Translations under genes and position numbers: made by a program
Assembly (NCBI RefSeq): GCF_001434975.1
Contig: NZ_AZEL01000026.1
Location: 34,439 to 98,438, forward strand
Length of the DNA stretch: 64,000 bases
Source: Lactobacillus gallinarum DSM 10532 = JCM 2011
Lineage (GTDB): Bacteria > Bacillota > Bacilli > Lactobacillales > Lactobacillaceae
Reading direction: 5' to 3'
Shown here: positions 35,496 to 45,335 of the stretch, one piece after another
How the letters are laid out: each line of letters opens with the position of its first letter
Position numbering within the stretch: the stretch's first letter is position 1
Notes under the pieces: generated by a model
Databases searched by the model: none
What the model was told of the DNA's origin: nothing
Seen by the model: only the letters and a program-made list of their open reading frames with translations

Positions 35496-36716
35496 ATGAA
35501 ATTTATTCATTTTGCAGATGCGCATTTAGATAGTCCATTTCGCGGGCTATCTTTTTTGCCATCTAAGGAATTTAATCAGATATATCAAGCAGCAGACCAA
35601 TCATTAACACGGATTGTAGATTTGGCGTTGGCTGAAAAGGTCGACCTGGTTTTAATTGCAGGTGATACCTTTGATAGTGCTAAGCCATCTCCACGTTCGC
35701 AGTTGTTTTTTGCACAGCAGATTAAACGTTTAACAGATGCGCAGATCCAAGTAGTAATGATTTTTGGTAATCATGATCATATGCGACGTGAAGATTTATT
35801 GGTTAATCAGAGCCCATATTTTAAATTGCTTGGTGCAAATGAAGCAGTAGAAAAAGCAACATTTAAGACTAAAGATAATTTTGACTACGATGTTGTGGGC
35901 TTTTCATATTTAAATAATCATATTACAGAAGATAAAATTCCAGATTTTCCTGGAAAGGAACATAATTATACTTTTGGTTTAATGCACGCCCAAGAAAAAG
36001 AAGCTGATAGCCGTAAAAATGTTTATGCACCGTTTACGGTATCTGAGGTTCAAGCATTGAATTATGATTATTTTGCTTTAGGACATATTCATGCTCGGCG
36101 TAATTTGAGTGAAAAGCCATGGATTGTTTATTCAGGCAATATTCAAGGACGTCACATCAATGAAATGGGTGCTAAGGGATGCTACCTTGGCGTGATTGAT
36201 GAGAATACTAAAAAAACAAGTATTGAATTTAAGACGACAGGTCCAATTTTATGGCAAGGAGTACAAGTTGAATTAGATACTCAAATTAGTAAAGCTGATT
36301 TACAAAATGAAATTATTGCAAGTCTAAATAATGCAAAACAAAAAACTTATTTCAGTTTAACTACTGCTGGCGCCCAATTTATGACTGATGAAGAACAAGA
36401 GTTAGTGCAAGACACGGATTTTTGGCAAAACATTTCACAGAATTTGCCGTTTGATTCGCAATTAGTAGATGTACGGTTGAAAATAAGTTCTAATTTGGAA
36501 CTTAATGAAAATGATCAGCAAGCCTTTGAGCAAGCTAAGGCAGAAATATTTGAAAATGATGAGTTTGATAAGATTGTTAGCGATTGGAAGAAAAAGGATC
36601 CTATAGCAGCTCAATTAACGGAAGATCCCGCTTTTATTAAGGCTGTGAAGCAACTAACTGAGGTTAAGTTAATGGGTAAATTGAAAGGAATTACTGATGA
36701 GACTGAAACAAATTAA
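35496..36716 (+). CDS. yhaO: SbcD-like metallophosphoesterase YhaO
   Basis: This 406-residue nuclease subunit of the Mre11/SbcD family has all metal-binding motifs: FADAHLDSPF (about 5-14), LIAGDTFDSAKPS (about 51-63), IFGNHDHMRRED (about 88-99) and ALGHIHARRN (about 190-199). With the SMC-like ATPase encoded next, it probably forms a DNA-end processing complex. It starts 8 bases after the yheA stop and overlaps yhaN by 20 bases, showing tight coupling. Confidence 0.92.
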   Translation: MKFIHFADAHLDSPFRGLSFLPSKEFNQIYQAADQSLTRIVDLALAEKVDLVLIAGDTFDSAKPSPRSQLFFAQQIKRLTDAQIQVVMIFGNHDHMRREDLLVNQSPYFKLLGANEAVEKATFKTKDNFDYDVVGFSYLNNHITEDKIPDFPGKEHNYTFGLMHAQEKEADSRKNVYAPFTVSEVQALNYDYFALGHIHARRNLSEKPWIVYSGNIQGRHINEMGAKGCYLGVIDENTKKTSIEFKTTGPILWQGVQVELDTQISKADLQNEIIASLNNAKQKTYFSLTTAGAQFMTDEEQELVQDTDFWQNISQNLPFDSQLVDVRLKISSNLELNENDQQAFEQAKAEIFENDEFDKIVSDWKKKDPIAAQLTEDPAFIKAVKQLTEVKLMGKLKGITDETETN

Positions 36717-39198
36717 GATAGTCAACTTTGGCCAATTCTCTAATAAAAAATTTGATTTACCTGGTGACCAAATTAATGTCTTTTTTGGTGCTAACGAAGC
36801 CGGCAAGAGTACAACTGTAGCTTTTATTAAGCAAATAATGTTTGGTTTTCATTTGCGTAGCAATGCTTCGCCATTTTTTGAAGACTATACGCCGCTAGCA
36901 CATGTTAGTCCAATGGGCGGTAGCTTGATTTTTGAAAACGGTGATTCAGAATATGAGCTGGAACGTCTTTATGCCAAGGGTGATAAAACTAAAAAAGGAA
37001 TTTTAACCGTTAAAAAAGACGGTCAAGTTGTCTCTGAAAGCTTGTTTTTTGACCAGATTCAAAATATTGATGGCTCTTTTTATGCTGATAGCTTTATTTT
37101 TAATCAGGAAATGTTGGGCCAAGTTACTAGTCTGAGTCAGGAAGATTTGCTGGAGCGTATTTATTATTTAGGTGCGACTAATAGTGGTCAATTACTGAAA
37201 TTACGTGATGATTTTGCCAAGGAAGCTGGCAAACTTTTTAAAAAGACTGGGAAAAAGCCAGAAGTTAACCGCCTATTAAAGCAAATAGAAACGGATCGTG
37301 ACAAGTTAGTTCAAACTAAAGCGGAATTTAGTGATTATGAAGAGCTTGCTCAGGATCTGAAAGATCATCAAGATCGGTTGAAAAAGGCACAGCAGGCTTT
37401 AGCAAATATTCAAACTAAACAGGCAAGTTTGCGTGATTTACAAAAAGAATTAAGCAACTATACAACTTTATTAGATTTACAAAAGCAGATAAAAGATATC
37501 AAATTTGATAGTGAAAACTACCAAAAAGCTCAAGATTTAATGGCTCAAGGGCGAAATTTACAAAAGATGATGCAATCTTTACAAAAGCAATTATCTGAGT
37601 TAACAGAAGAAGACTTAATTGATCTAAACGAATCTAAGAAAGTTGTTCAACAAAAGCCGCAGTTATTGCAATGGCAGGTTGAATATCGTAATTGTTTACA
37701 AAAAGCTGATCAGTTGAAGCAAGAAGAGCAGCAACTACTTGCTTTATCACCTGAAATTAATGAGCTGCGCGATTTAAATACAGAAGATATTAAGCAGCTA
37801 AAAGAAGATTTCTTAGCGTTGCCAGCAAAACAAAATGAAGAAGTTAATGAAATTAGCTCTAGTGATAAACTTTGGTATATTGTTGGTGCTGTACTAGTAG
37901 TTCTAGGTTTAATTTTATTAGGAACTGCTGGAGTGGTAGGGATTATTGTATTAATAGCTGGTATTGGACTTGCAGGCTTTGGCTATGTCAAAAATACACA
38001 GGCAAGTAAACAAGCAGCGGATATTTTAGCAAAACAAAAGGCAGTTAAAAATCAAAGGCAAGCTTTTTATTCAAAATATAATTTGGATCCTGATATGTTG
38101 GATCTGAATAGTGTGTTGACTAATTTAAATCAATACAAGCTTAAAGAGAGTGCCGAAAAGACTAATGCGGAAGAATTAAATAAAATTAATCGGCAAGTTG
38201 CTCAATTAGCTGCCAATGTCCAGAATGTCTTAAGAGAGCCGATCGACGATGATTTTGATCAGGTCTTGAATGGATTAGATGAGATCGAAGAACAAATTAA
38301 TAAACAACAAGAATTAACGCAGAAGAAGTCTAATTTAACTAGTTCACTGAATCAGGATAAGCAAGAGTTAAAAGAGCTTGGTTTAAAATTAAAGGCTGTG
38401 TTTGCGCAAGCTAATGTAGAAAATATGGCGGATTATGATGCAGCTTATCAAGAGTCTTTAGATCAAGCTAAAATTAAAGCTCAATATGATGCTCTTGAAA
38501 AAAGTTTGCATGATGATTTAGATGAATTAAAACAAGAAGCCAAAGAACCAGGCAAGGTTTTAGCACAACTTCAAAGTCTGGCTGCCCAATCTTCTGATGT
38601 AACTGAAGAAATTGATGAATTACAGCAGCAGGTGGCTAAATTGCAGGTTCAATTGGACAATTTGGCTGATTCTACTGCAGTTTTTGAGGCAAAGCAGGAG
38701 CTAGCCAATACCGAAACTAATTTCGTTAACAGCAGTCAAGAGTATCTGGCTAATTTGCTAGCTTCTAAGTGGATTAGCCGTTCACTCGATTTAGCTTCCA
38801 ATGAGCGTTTCCCTAAGATGCTGAATGCCGCTAAGGAATATTTTGCTTTGCTTACTGGTGGTCGCTACGTAAATATCGTTTTAGATAAAAAGCTAACGGT
38901 TATGCGTAAAGATGGTAAGAAGCGTGAAGTGAAATACTTGTCTCGTGGGACAGCCGAACAGCTTTACTTTGCATTGAAATTAGCATTTATTGAACAAATC
39001 AAAGATAAGATTAATTTACCAATTTTAATTGATGATTCATTTGTTAATTTTGATGATCGTCGAATCAGCTATATTAAGAAATTACTTGAAAAGATTAGTG
39101 AAAATAATCAAGTATTGATTTTTACTGCTCAAGAAAAATTGGTTGATCAATTAGAAATTACGCCTTTAACTTTTACGAAAGGAACTCAAGATGCTTAA
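36697..39198 (+). CDS. yhaN: SbcC/Rad50-like AAA ATPase YhaN
   Basis: This 833-residue protein has an N-terminal Walker A (FFGANEAGKSTTVAFI, about 29-44), long Gln/Lys-rich coiled coils and a hydrophobic pair of segments near 395-425 (WYIVGAVLVVLGLILLGTAG). The C-terminal ATPase half has LSRGTAEQLYFALKLAF and PILIDDSFVNFDDRR (Walker B). The central membrane-like hairpin is typical of YhaN and distinguishes it from SbcC. It partners YhaO. Its end overlaps yhaM by 8 bases. Confidence 0.9.
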   Translation: MRLKQIKIVNFGQFSNKKFDLPGDQINVFFGANEAGKSTTVAFIKQIMFGFHLRSNASPFFEDYTPLAHVSPMGGSLIFENGDSEYELERLYAKGDKTKKGILTVKKDGQVVSESLFFDQIQNIDGSFYADSFIFNQEMLGQVTSLSQEDLLERIYYLGATNSGQLLKLRDDFAKEAGKLFKKTGKKPEVNRLLKQIETDRDKLVQTKAEFSDYEELAQDLKDHQDRLKKAQQALANIQTKQASLRDLQKELSNYTTLLDLQKQIKDIKFDSENYQKAQDLMAQGRNLQKMMQSLQKQLSELTEEDLIDLNESKKVVQQKPQLLQWQVEYRNCLQKADQLKQEEQQLLALSPEINELRDLNTEDIKQLKEDFLALPAKQNEEVNEISSSDKLWYIVGAVLVVLGLILLGTAGVVGIIVLIAGIGLAGFGYVKNTQASKQAADILAKQKAVKNQRQAFYSKYNLDPDMLDLNSVLTNLNQYKLKESAEKTNAEELNKINRQVAQLAANVQNVLREPIDDDFDQVLNGLDEIEEQINKQQELTQKKSNLTSSLNQDKQELKELGLKLKAVFAQANVENMADYDAAYQESLDQAKIKAQYDALEKSLHDDLDELKQEAKEPGKVLAQLQSLAAQSSDVTEEIDELQQQVAKLQVQLDNLADSTAVFEAKQELANTETNFVNSSQEYLANLLASKWISRSLDLASNERFPKMLNAAKEYFALLTGGRYVNIVLDKKLTVMRKDGKKREVKYLSRGTAEQLYFALKLAFIEQIKDKINLPILIDDSFVNFDDRRISYIKKLLEKISENNQVLIFTAQEKLVDQLEITPLTFTKGTQDA

Positions 39199-40168
39199 AC
39201 GATTGTTAGATTATAACGATGGCGAAGAAATGGATATTGTGGTCTTAATTAAGAATTCACAATTGCGTAATAATAAGAAAAATAATCTTTATTTAGCTAT
39301 GCAATTTGGCGATGGCTCAGGTGAAATCCGTGGCAATTATTGGGATGCTAATAATCAGGATGCAGCGACCTTTAGTACTGGTACGATCGTTGAGTTAAAT
39401 GGTAAAAGAGAAGAGTATCAAGGGCGACCACAGATTCGAATTTATAGTTTGCGTGTTGTAGGTCCACAAGAAGGATATGAGCTTGATCAGTTTATTAAAT
39501 CTGCTCCTGAACCAATTAATGAAATGGAGCAGGAGATTAACAATTTTGTGGCTCAGATTCAAAATAAGACTTGGAAGATAATCGTAGAATATTTGCTTAA
39601 AAAATGGGGTAAAAGATTCTATGATTATCCAGCGGGCAAAAGTAATCACCACGCGGTTCGAGGCGGATTAGCATTTCACACATTATCGATGTTAAAGGAT
39701 GCTAAAGGTTTGTCTGATAATTATGAGCAAGTTAATCGGTCTTTGCTTTACGCAGGATGTATTTTACATGATATGGGCAAAGTTTTAGAGCTTACAGGAC
39801 CTGCTGCAACACAGTACACGGCTGAAGGAAATCTAGTTGGTCATTTAGTATTAATAGATGAACAAATTATGCTTGCAGCTAATGAATTAAACTTTGATCT
39901 TGAATCAGAAGATTTGCTTTTGCTTAGACATATGGTCTTATCGCATCATGGTAAATTTGAATATGGTTCACCTAAGTTGCCAGCCTTGCTTGAAGCTGAA
40001 TTACTTCACCGCATTGATGATTTAGATGCGGCTGTGTATGCTGTAACGAATGCTTTGCAGCATACGCCTAAGGGGCAGTTTACAGAACCATTGCTTAGCC
40101 AAGATGGTAAGAGGTATTATCACCCTAAGCATGATCCAGCACTGGAAAAGGCACGACATTTAGAATAG
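39191..40168 (+). CDS. yhaM: 3'-5' exoribonuclease YhaM
   Basis: This 325-residue nuclease trims RNA (and possibly single-stranded DNA) 3' ends. An N-terminal OB fold (about 10-90; LYLAMQFGDGSGEIRGNYWD) precedes an HD domain. The metal ligands are HHAVRGGLAFHT (about 156-167), ILHDMGK (about 191-197) and LSHHGKFEYGSP. Normal length. Last gene of the yhaO-yhaN-yhaM set, followed by a terminator at 40170. Confidence 0.93.
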   Translation: MLKRLLDYNDGEEMDIVVLIKNSQLRNNKKNNLYLAMQFGDGSGEIRGNYWDANNQDAATFSTGTIVELNGKREEYQGRPQIRIYSLRVVGPQEGYELDQFIKSAPEPINEMEQEINNFVAQIQNKTWKIIVEYLLKKWGKRFYDYPAGKSNHHAVRGGLAFHTLSMLKDAKGLSDNYEQVNRSLLYAGCILHDMGKVLELTGPAATQYTAEGNLVGHLVLIDEQIMLAANELNFDLESEDLLLLRHMVLSHHGKFEYGSPKLPALLEAELLHRIDDLDAAVYAVTNALQHTPKGQFTEPLLSQDGKRYYHPKHDPALEKARHLE

Positions 40169-40169
40169 A

Positions 40170-40207
40170 GAAAAGCAGTACAAATTATCGTTTGTACTGC
40201 TTTTTTA
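40170..40207. terminator. terminator between yhaM and the convergent PAS gene
   Basis: AAAAGCAGTACAAA-TTATCG-TTTGTACTGCTTTTTT is a perfect hairpin usable in both directions. Confidence 0.88.
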
Positions 40208-40211
40208 GTAA

Positions 40212-40634
40212 TTATTTTTTGTGAATTATATTTATAAAATTACGCCATTTACTACCTTTAACCTGATAACTTTGGACGGGTTGAGTAACTTCTACGCAGC
40301 CTAAATATTTACCATTATCATCGTGAAGGCTATAAAAAGAAATATTTAATGGCTGTCCGTTTTTGTGAATATTGATTGAAATTGAATTACGCTCACCTTC
40401 GTGCATTTGTTTTAAAACTGCTTTAACTCGTCCTTGTGAGTGACCGGGATGCACTTCGAAGACAGTTTTACCAATATCTTTCTCGGTTCTAGGGAAGATG
40501 CGATGCTCATTCATTGATGACCATACAACGATATCATTTTCATCAAGAACATCAAATTCTTGCGGAATGGTAGTAAAAATTGCGTTTAATTCGGGAAGTG
40601 ATAAGTGACCACCTTTTAACTTGATTTCATTCAT
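40212..40634 (-). CDS. PAS-domain protein
   Basis: This 140-residue single-domain protein resembles the C-terminal PAS part of DUF438 proteins: FDVLDENDIVVWSSMNEHRI (about 28-47), IGKTVFEVHPGHSQGRVKAV (about 55-74) and ISFYSLHDDNGKYLGCVEVT (about 100-119). The HPGHS segment near 63-67 has histidines that could bind a cofactor such as heme, but that is a guess. There is no output domain, so it must act on a partner or simply bind a ligand. Monocistronic. Confidence 0.75.
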   Translation of the reverse strand: MNEIKLKGGHLSLPELNAIFTTIPQEFDVLDENDIVVWSSMNEHRIFPRTEKDIGKTVFEVHPGHSQGRVKAVLKQMHEGERNSISINIHKNGQPLNISFYSLHDDNGKYLGCVEVTQPVQSYQVKGSKWRNFINIIHKK

Positions 40635-40719
40635 AATTAAAGCTTCTTTCTATACTTTAATTGTAGCATTAAAGCGGTTACTTACGCTGTTATTAAAAGG
40701 ATAGATAATTAAGAGTAAA

Positions 40720-40757
40720 GAAAAAATCCAACTCTCAAGCGAGAATTGGATTTTTTA
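40720..40757. terminator. terminator downstream of prsA
   Basis: AAAAAATCCAACTCTC-AAGC-GAGAATTGGATTTTTT, bidirectional in form, 16 bases after the prsA stop on the minus strand. Confidence 0.88.
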
Positions 40758-40772
40758 ATTTAGTAAAATTCA

Positions 40773-41675
40773 TTACTTAGTAGCACCAGTTGAAACGTAA
40801 GCTGATAATACATCCTTCAAGTCGTTATCCTTGATAGAAACGTCTGCCTTCTTCAATACAGTAGCAATAACGTCCTTCATAACAGCTTGATCTTGAGCCA
40901 TTGATGCGTAAATTTCATCATCGATAGCCTTCTTGTGATCAGCAAACTTACCCTTAGCTGGGTGACTAATCATCTTGATTACGTGGTAACCAGATTGTGA
41001 CTTAACTGGACTTTCAGTAACTTCACCAGTCTTAAGCTTGAATGCGGCAGTCTTGAATGCACTGTCTAAAGTGTTATCAGTTGAATCAAATGCAGGAAGC
41101 TTACCGGCTTTATTCTTAGTAGCAGTATCAAGTGAGTACTTCTTAGCTAAACTCTTGAAGCTCTTACCATCCTTCAATTGCTTGATAATGTCTTCAGCAG
41201 TTGACTTCTTAGCAACTAAAATGTGTTGAACAGTTACCTTAGGTTGGTAATTCTTCCAAGCTTCTTGTTCTTGCTTTTTAGAAATCTTCTTAATGTGCTT
41301 CAAAGCTGCTTCAGAAAGCAAGTTAGTCTTCAAGTTTTGCTTAAATGTTGAAGCGGTCATACCATTTTGTTGTAAAACAGCACTAAATTGTGAACCGTAT
41401 TGCTTCTTGTAGTTGTTGTATTGCTTGTCAACTTTCTTTGATGAAACGTATTTGCCGTATTGTTGTTCCAAAGCACGGTTAATAATCATGTTAGCCAAAG
41501 CTGACTTACCAGCTTGAGACTTCTTCATTTCATCGTAGTATTGTTGTTGAGTGATCTTACCACCCTTGTATGAAGCAACAGTAGCATTGTTGCCGCTATT
41601 TGAGCAGGCAGCAGTAGATAAAGCAACACCAGCTACAGCAACAACTGCAGCAACTTTTTTCATATAACTCTTCAT
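40773..41675 (-). CDS. prsA: extracellular foldase lipoprotein PrsA
   Basis: This 300-residue parvulin-type peptidyl-prolyl isomerase is anchored to the outer face of the membrane and helps exported proteins fold. The lipoprotein signal is MKSYMKKVAAVVAVAGVALS followed by the lipobox STAAC. The parvulin domain (about 145-235) shows VQHILVAKKSTAEDII, FKSLAKKYSLDTATKNKAGK and SGYHVIKMISH. ATG 41675 follows GTGGAG and is preferred to the upstream ATG at 41693. Strong codon bias suggests high expression. Confidence 0.93.
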   Translation of the reverse strand: MKSYMKKVAAVVAVAGVALSTAACSNSGNNATVASYKGGKITQQQYYDEMKKSQAGKSALANMIINRALEQQYGKYVSSKKVDKQYNNYKKQYGSQFSAVLQQNGMTASTFKQNLKTNLLSEAALKHIKKISKKQEQEAWKNYQPKVTVQHILVAKKSTAEDIIKQLKDGKSFKSLAKKYSLDTATKNKAGKLPAFDSTDNTLDSAFKTAAFKLKTGEVTESPVKSQSGYHVIKMISHPAKGKFADHKKAIDDEIYASMAQDQAVMKDVIATVLKKADVSIKDNDLKDVLSAYVSTGATK

Positions 41676-41792
41676 ATAAATAAATCTCCACATCCTTAAT
41701 TAAGTAACTGTCAACTAATATACCATAAAATTAGTTGTTTCGTTTTCAAATAAGCAATATTCATAAAAAAATCAAATTTTCTTTAATATTTC

Positions 41793-42128
41793 TTATTTAA
41801 CGATATTATTTTCACCAAAATCTTGATTTAATTGATCACTTTTTTGTTTGATTTTATCAACAGTTGGCTCAATATGTCTTGAATATTTTTCAATATTATC
41901 ACTGATATCACTAATAGTTCGTTCAGCTTGAGGCATTTGATCATTTAAATCTTGACTAGCTTTTTTGGCTTTTTGTAAAGCTTGATTAAAGCGGCTAGTT
42001 TCATACTTAAATGCATCAAATTCATCTTTGAGTGGTTTGCCGGGACGATTGCCTTCGCTATCTTTCATGCAAGAAAAAACGGTTCCAGCTGCTGCACCAA
42101 AAATAGTACCTAAAAGAAAATGTTTCAT
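41793..42128 (-). CDS. small YtxH-like protein with N-terminal membrane segment
   Basis: This 111-residue protein has one N-terminal Gly/Ala-rich hydrophobic segment (FLLGTIFGAAAGTVFSC) of the kind seen in YtxH-like stress/cell-envelope proteins. A charged helical, probably coiled-coil tail with many Gln and Lys follows. No enzymatic motif. It lies 9 bases after the hit gene in the same direction, so both are co-transcribed. Function unknown. Confidence 0.75.
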   Translation of the reverse strand: MKHFLLGTIFGAAAGTVFSCMKDSEGNRPGKPLKDEFDAFKYETSRFNQALQKAKKASQDLNDQMPQAERTISDISDNIEKYSRHIEPTVDKIKQKSDQLNQDFGENNIVK

Positions 42129-42137
42129 TATTTCTCC

Positions 42138-42575
42138 TTAAAATTGAGCTTTAATCTTATCAGCTACTTCATTGTATTTTGCTTCATCGTATTGATCGGC
42201 GTTGTTACGAGTCATGAGCTTCAAGCCATCGCCTTCAAAACGAGGAATGAAGTGAATATGTGAGTGCATTACTACTTGGTTAGCTGACTTACCGTTGTTA
42301 GTGGTAATGTTCATACCAGTAACGTTAGGAAATGCCTTTTTGATTGCATTAGCAATTTCAGGAATGTATTGCAAATATCTTTGGGCATCTTCCTTAGTGT
42401 AGTCAAATAAGTTAGTGATGTGCTTCTTAGGGATCATCAAAGTGTGGCCTGGGTTAACTTGAGAAATGTCTAAGAAAGCTTTAACGTCGTCGTTTTCAAA
42501 GACAGTGTAACTTGGAACTTCACCGCGGATAATTTTGCAGAATAAACAATCGTCAACTAAATTTTTATTTTCCAT
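42138..42575 (-). CDS. hit: HIT-family nucleotide hydrolase/transferase
   Basis: This 145-residue histidine-triad protein has CLFCKIIRGEVPS (about 10-22), with its zinc-type CxxC, and the triad HSHIHFIPRF (about 105-114). It hydrolyses nucleoside phosphoramidates or similar compounds. It is divergent from ecsA, the conserved arrangement in Firmicutes where hit sits next to ecsAB and prsA. Start and ribosome binding site (AGAGGTAATT) are clear. Confidence 0.93.
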   Translation of the reverse strand: MENKNLVDDCLFCKIIRGEVPSYTVFENDDVKAFLDISQVNPGHTLMIPKKHITNLFDYTKEDAQRYLQYIPEIANAIKKAFPNVTGMNITTNNGKSANQVVMHSHIHFIPRFEGDGLKLMTRNNADQYDEAKYNEVADKIKAQF

Positions 42576-42665
42576 ATAATTACCTCTTATTTGTTAGACT
42601 TTAGTTTCTACTAATATCCATGATATTATAAAATATGATAGTTTACTAAGGAAAGAAACGAAAAA

Positions 42666-43409
42666 ATGACATTAAAAATTGAACACTTAACTGGGGGCTA
42701 TACTGGTGTCCCAGTTATTAAAGATATTAATTTGGAGATTAAGCCAGGAGAAGCACTGGGCTTAATTGGTTTAAACGGTGCGGGTAAATCGACTACGATT
42801 AAGCACATTTTAGGTTTGCTTAGACCACAGAAGGGTAAGATTTTACTCAATGACGTGAATTTGACGATGCAACCAACCAAATTTAAGCGGCAAGTTGCTT
42901 ATATTCCTGAAACACCGGTTTTGTATCCAGAATTAACGTTAAAGGAACATTTGGAATTAACCATGCTTAGTTATGGCCTTGATGCAAGTAAGTCATGGGA
43001 TCGAGCACATGAATTGCTTAAAATGTTTAGATTAGATGATAAGCTTGATTGGTTACCAATTCACTTCTCTAAAGGGATGCGACAAAAGGTAATGATCGTG
43101 TCAGCCTTTTTAGCAGATACAAGCTTGCTCGTTATTGATGAACCATTTACTGGGCTTGATCCACTTGCGGTAGCCAATTTGATAGATTTAATTAAGCAGT
43201 CAATTGCTAACGGCAAGATGGTGCTGATGACTACTCACGTATTAGCTGATGCGCAACAAGCAATTTCTAATTATGCTGTTTTAAATCGCGGAACAATTGA
43301 AGTGATTGGCAATTTGCAAGAAATTCGTCAGCACTATGGTTTAAGGCCTGATGATCCATTTGATAAACTCTATTTAGCTTTGAATAGAGAGGATAATGGC
43401 AATGCGTGA
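42666..43409 (+). CDS. ecsA: ABC transporter ATPase EcsA
   Basis: This 247-residue ATPase has Walker A GLNGAGKST (about 37-45), the signature region HFSKGMRQKVMIV, Walker B LLVIDEPFTGLDP (about 155-167) and the H-loop TTHV. With EcsB it forms the Ecs transporter linked in related bacteria to protein secretion, peptide handling and intramembrane proteolysis. GGAAAGAAACG precedes the ATG. It overlaps ecsB by 8 bases. Confidence 0.93.
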   Translation: MTLKIEHLTGGYTGVPVIKDINLEIKPGEALGLIGLNGAGKSTTIKHILGLLRPQKGKILLNDVNLTMQPTKFKRQVAYIPETPVLYPELTLKEHLELTMLSYGLDASKSWDRAHELLKMFRLDDKLDWLPIHFSKGMRQKVMIVSAFLADTSLLVIDEPFTGLDPLAVANLIDLIKQSIANGKMVLMTTHVLADAQQAISNYAVLNRGTIEVIGNLQEIRQHYGLRPDDPFDKLYLALNREDNGNA

Positions 43410-44601
43410 TTTAGCGAAAAAAAGGTTAAACGAAAACCTTAAGCAATCAGTTAAGTATTTAACACTGGTTTTCAATGACTTCTTTATTTTGGCTTTGATC
43501 TTTTTATTCGGGGCTTTGATGTTCTGGTATGCACAAGCCATGAAGTCGATGCCGACTAATTTGTGGTTTTATAAGCCATTAGTGGGACTTTTATTGTGGT
43601 TGCCATTATTAACAGGGCATTTAGTCACGCTTTTAAAAGATGCTGATATGCAGTTCTTGTTCACTCAAGATGAGCAGATGGATGAATATCTCAAACCAAT
43701 GATCAAGTATAGCTTGGTTTTGCCAACAATCTTGATTGTACTCTTAGGGGGAATTTTATTTCCATTTGCTACGATTAAGGCAGGAATTCCAGTCTGGTCA
43801 TATGCTTTAATTTTAATTGGGACGATTCTCTTAAAGGCAGTCATGATATTAATTGAAAAAGAGAATTTGTATTTTTACTACAATTTTCCTAATTGGGTTA
43901 GCTTATTAATTACCTTGGTGGTTTTATTAATTGGTAGCCTTGGTTCTTATGTATATCCGATTGAAGTCATTGTTTTAATGATGATGGGTCACTTAGGTAC
44001 AAAAAAAGATAAGGGAGTTTTTAACTGGCGCTATGCCATTGAAAGTGAAAAGGCAAGAAAAGACCGCGTTTACAGTATCTTTAGCATGTTCACCGATGTT
44101 GAAGAAAAACAAGTGACGATTAAACGTAGAAAATATCTTGATTTTCTTTTACCTAAGGCAATTGCTAAAGAAAATCCTAACTTATTCTTGTACCGGAGAT
44201 CACTGCTTAGAAATCCAGAATACTTGAATTTATTAGTTAGAATGACAGTTTTTGCCATTTTGATTTCCTGGCTAGTACAAGATTGGCGCTGGGCACTTGG
44301 TTTGTCCTGCTTAGTTATTTTCTTGACCGTTTACCAATTATTGCCAATGGCAACCGAATTTGATTCAAACATCATGTATCGTGTTTATCCCATTGTGCGT
44401 GATAATCGCGGGAAAGACTTAGTCAAAGTCTTAAATTTAGGACTTTTGATTCAATGGTTATTAGTCAGCGTATTCTGGTTGATATTATTGCCAATTGATT
44501 CTCATCTTTGGATTAGTATTGTGGTATTGTTTGTCTTCACGATGATTATCAATTATGGTTATTTGCCAGTTAGAGTTAAACAACAAAAAATAAAGAGATA
44601 G
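43402..44601 (+). CDS. ecsB: ABC transporter membrane subunit EcsB
   Basis: This 399-residue membrane protein has about nine hydrophobic segments in the EcsB pattern. A long cytoplasmic loop near 205-275 (FNWRYAIESEKARKDRVYSI, KQVTIKRRKYLDFLLPKAIA) is typical. I preferred ATG 43402 because AGAGAGGA lies 8 bases upstream; ATG 43396 is too close to it. It is coupled to ecsA by overlap and followed within 11 bases by trmB, suggesting one transcript. Confidence 0.9.
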   Translation: MRDLAKKRLNENLKQSVKYLTLVFNDFFILALIFLFGALMFWYAQAMKSMPTNLWFYKPLVGLLLWLPLLTGHLVTLLKDADMQFLFTQDEQMDEYLKPMIKYSLVLPTILIVLLGGILFPFATIKAGIPVWSYALILIGTILLKAVMILIEKENLYFYYNFPNWVSLLITLVVLLIGSLGSYVYPIEVIVLMMMGHLGTKKDKGVFNWRYAIESEKARKDRVYSIFSMFTDVEEKQVTIKRRKYLDFLLPKAIAKENPNLFLYRRSLLRNPEYLNLLVRMTVFAILISWLVQDWRWALGLSCLVIFLTVYQLLPMATEFDSNIMYRVYPIVRDNRGKDLVKVLNLGLLIQWLLVSVFWLILLPIDSHLWISIVVLFVFTMIINYGYLPVRVKQQKIKR

Positions 44602-44612
44602 GAATTGAAAGA

Positions 44613-45266
44613 ATGAGATTAAGAAATAAACCTTGGGCTGTAAAGCTCGTTAATGAACATCCTGAAAGTGTTTTGCAAAATCCTGACCCTGACAAGAAGA
44701 TTGATTGGGCAGCACGTTTTGGTAATGACAATCCGATTGAAATTGAAGTAGGTTCTGGTAAAGGACATTTTATTACTACATTAGCTGAAAATAATCCCGA
44801 TAAAAATTATGTAGCACTTGAACTTCAAACTACTGCAGCTGGGATTATTTTGAGAACTAAGCTTGAAAAGGGTCTAGATAACTTACAAATTTTGCGTGGG
44901 GATGCGGCTGATATTAACTGTTTCTTCCCTGAAAACAGCACAAATGTCATTTACTTAAACTTTAGTGATCCATGGCCAAAGACCCGCCACGAGAAGCGTA
45001 GATTGACTTATAAGAGCTTTTTAGCTAAATATCAACAAGTCTTAACTAATGACGGTCATATCGAATTTAAGACAGATAATTCTGGTTTGTTTGCTTATTC
45101 TGTGCAAAGTATGAATAATTTTGGGATGCACTTTGATTTCGTTTCAGTAGACTTACATCACGAAAAGCCTGAAATCGTGGAGAAGAATATTGAAACTGAA
45201 TACGAGCATAAATTTGCTGCTAACGGCAATCCAATTTATGCATTGCATGCAAGTTTTGAAGCATAG
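44613..45266 (+). CDS. trmB: tRNA (guanine-N7-)-methyltransferase
   Basis: This 217-residue SAM-dependent enzyme makes m7G46 in tRNA. The SAM-binding motif EVGSGKGHFITTLAE (about 46-60), the acidic LRGDAADINCFF and the catalytic-site segment NFSDPWPKTRHEKRRLTYKS (about 116-135) are all typical. Normal length. It follows ecsB closely in the same direction. Confidence 0.95.
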   Translation: MRLRNKPWAVKLVNEHPESVLQNPDPDKKIDWAARFGNDNPIEIEVGSGKGHFITTLAENNPDKNYVALELQTTAAGIILRTKLEKGLDNLQILRGDAADINCFFPENSTNVIYLNFSDPWPKTRHEKRRLTYKSFLAKYQQVLTNDGHIEFKTDNSGLFAYSVQSMNNFGMHFDFVSVDLHHEKPEIVEKNIETEYEHKFAANGNPIYALHASFEA

Positions 45267-45335
45267 CACTTGTAAAATGAATTTTTAATCATTAAAATAC
45301 TTATAAATAGTAAGCTGATAATGAGGGATAAAATT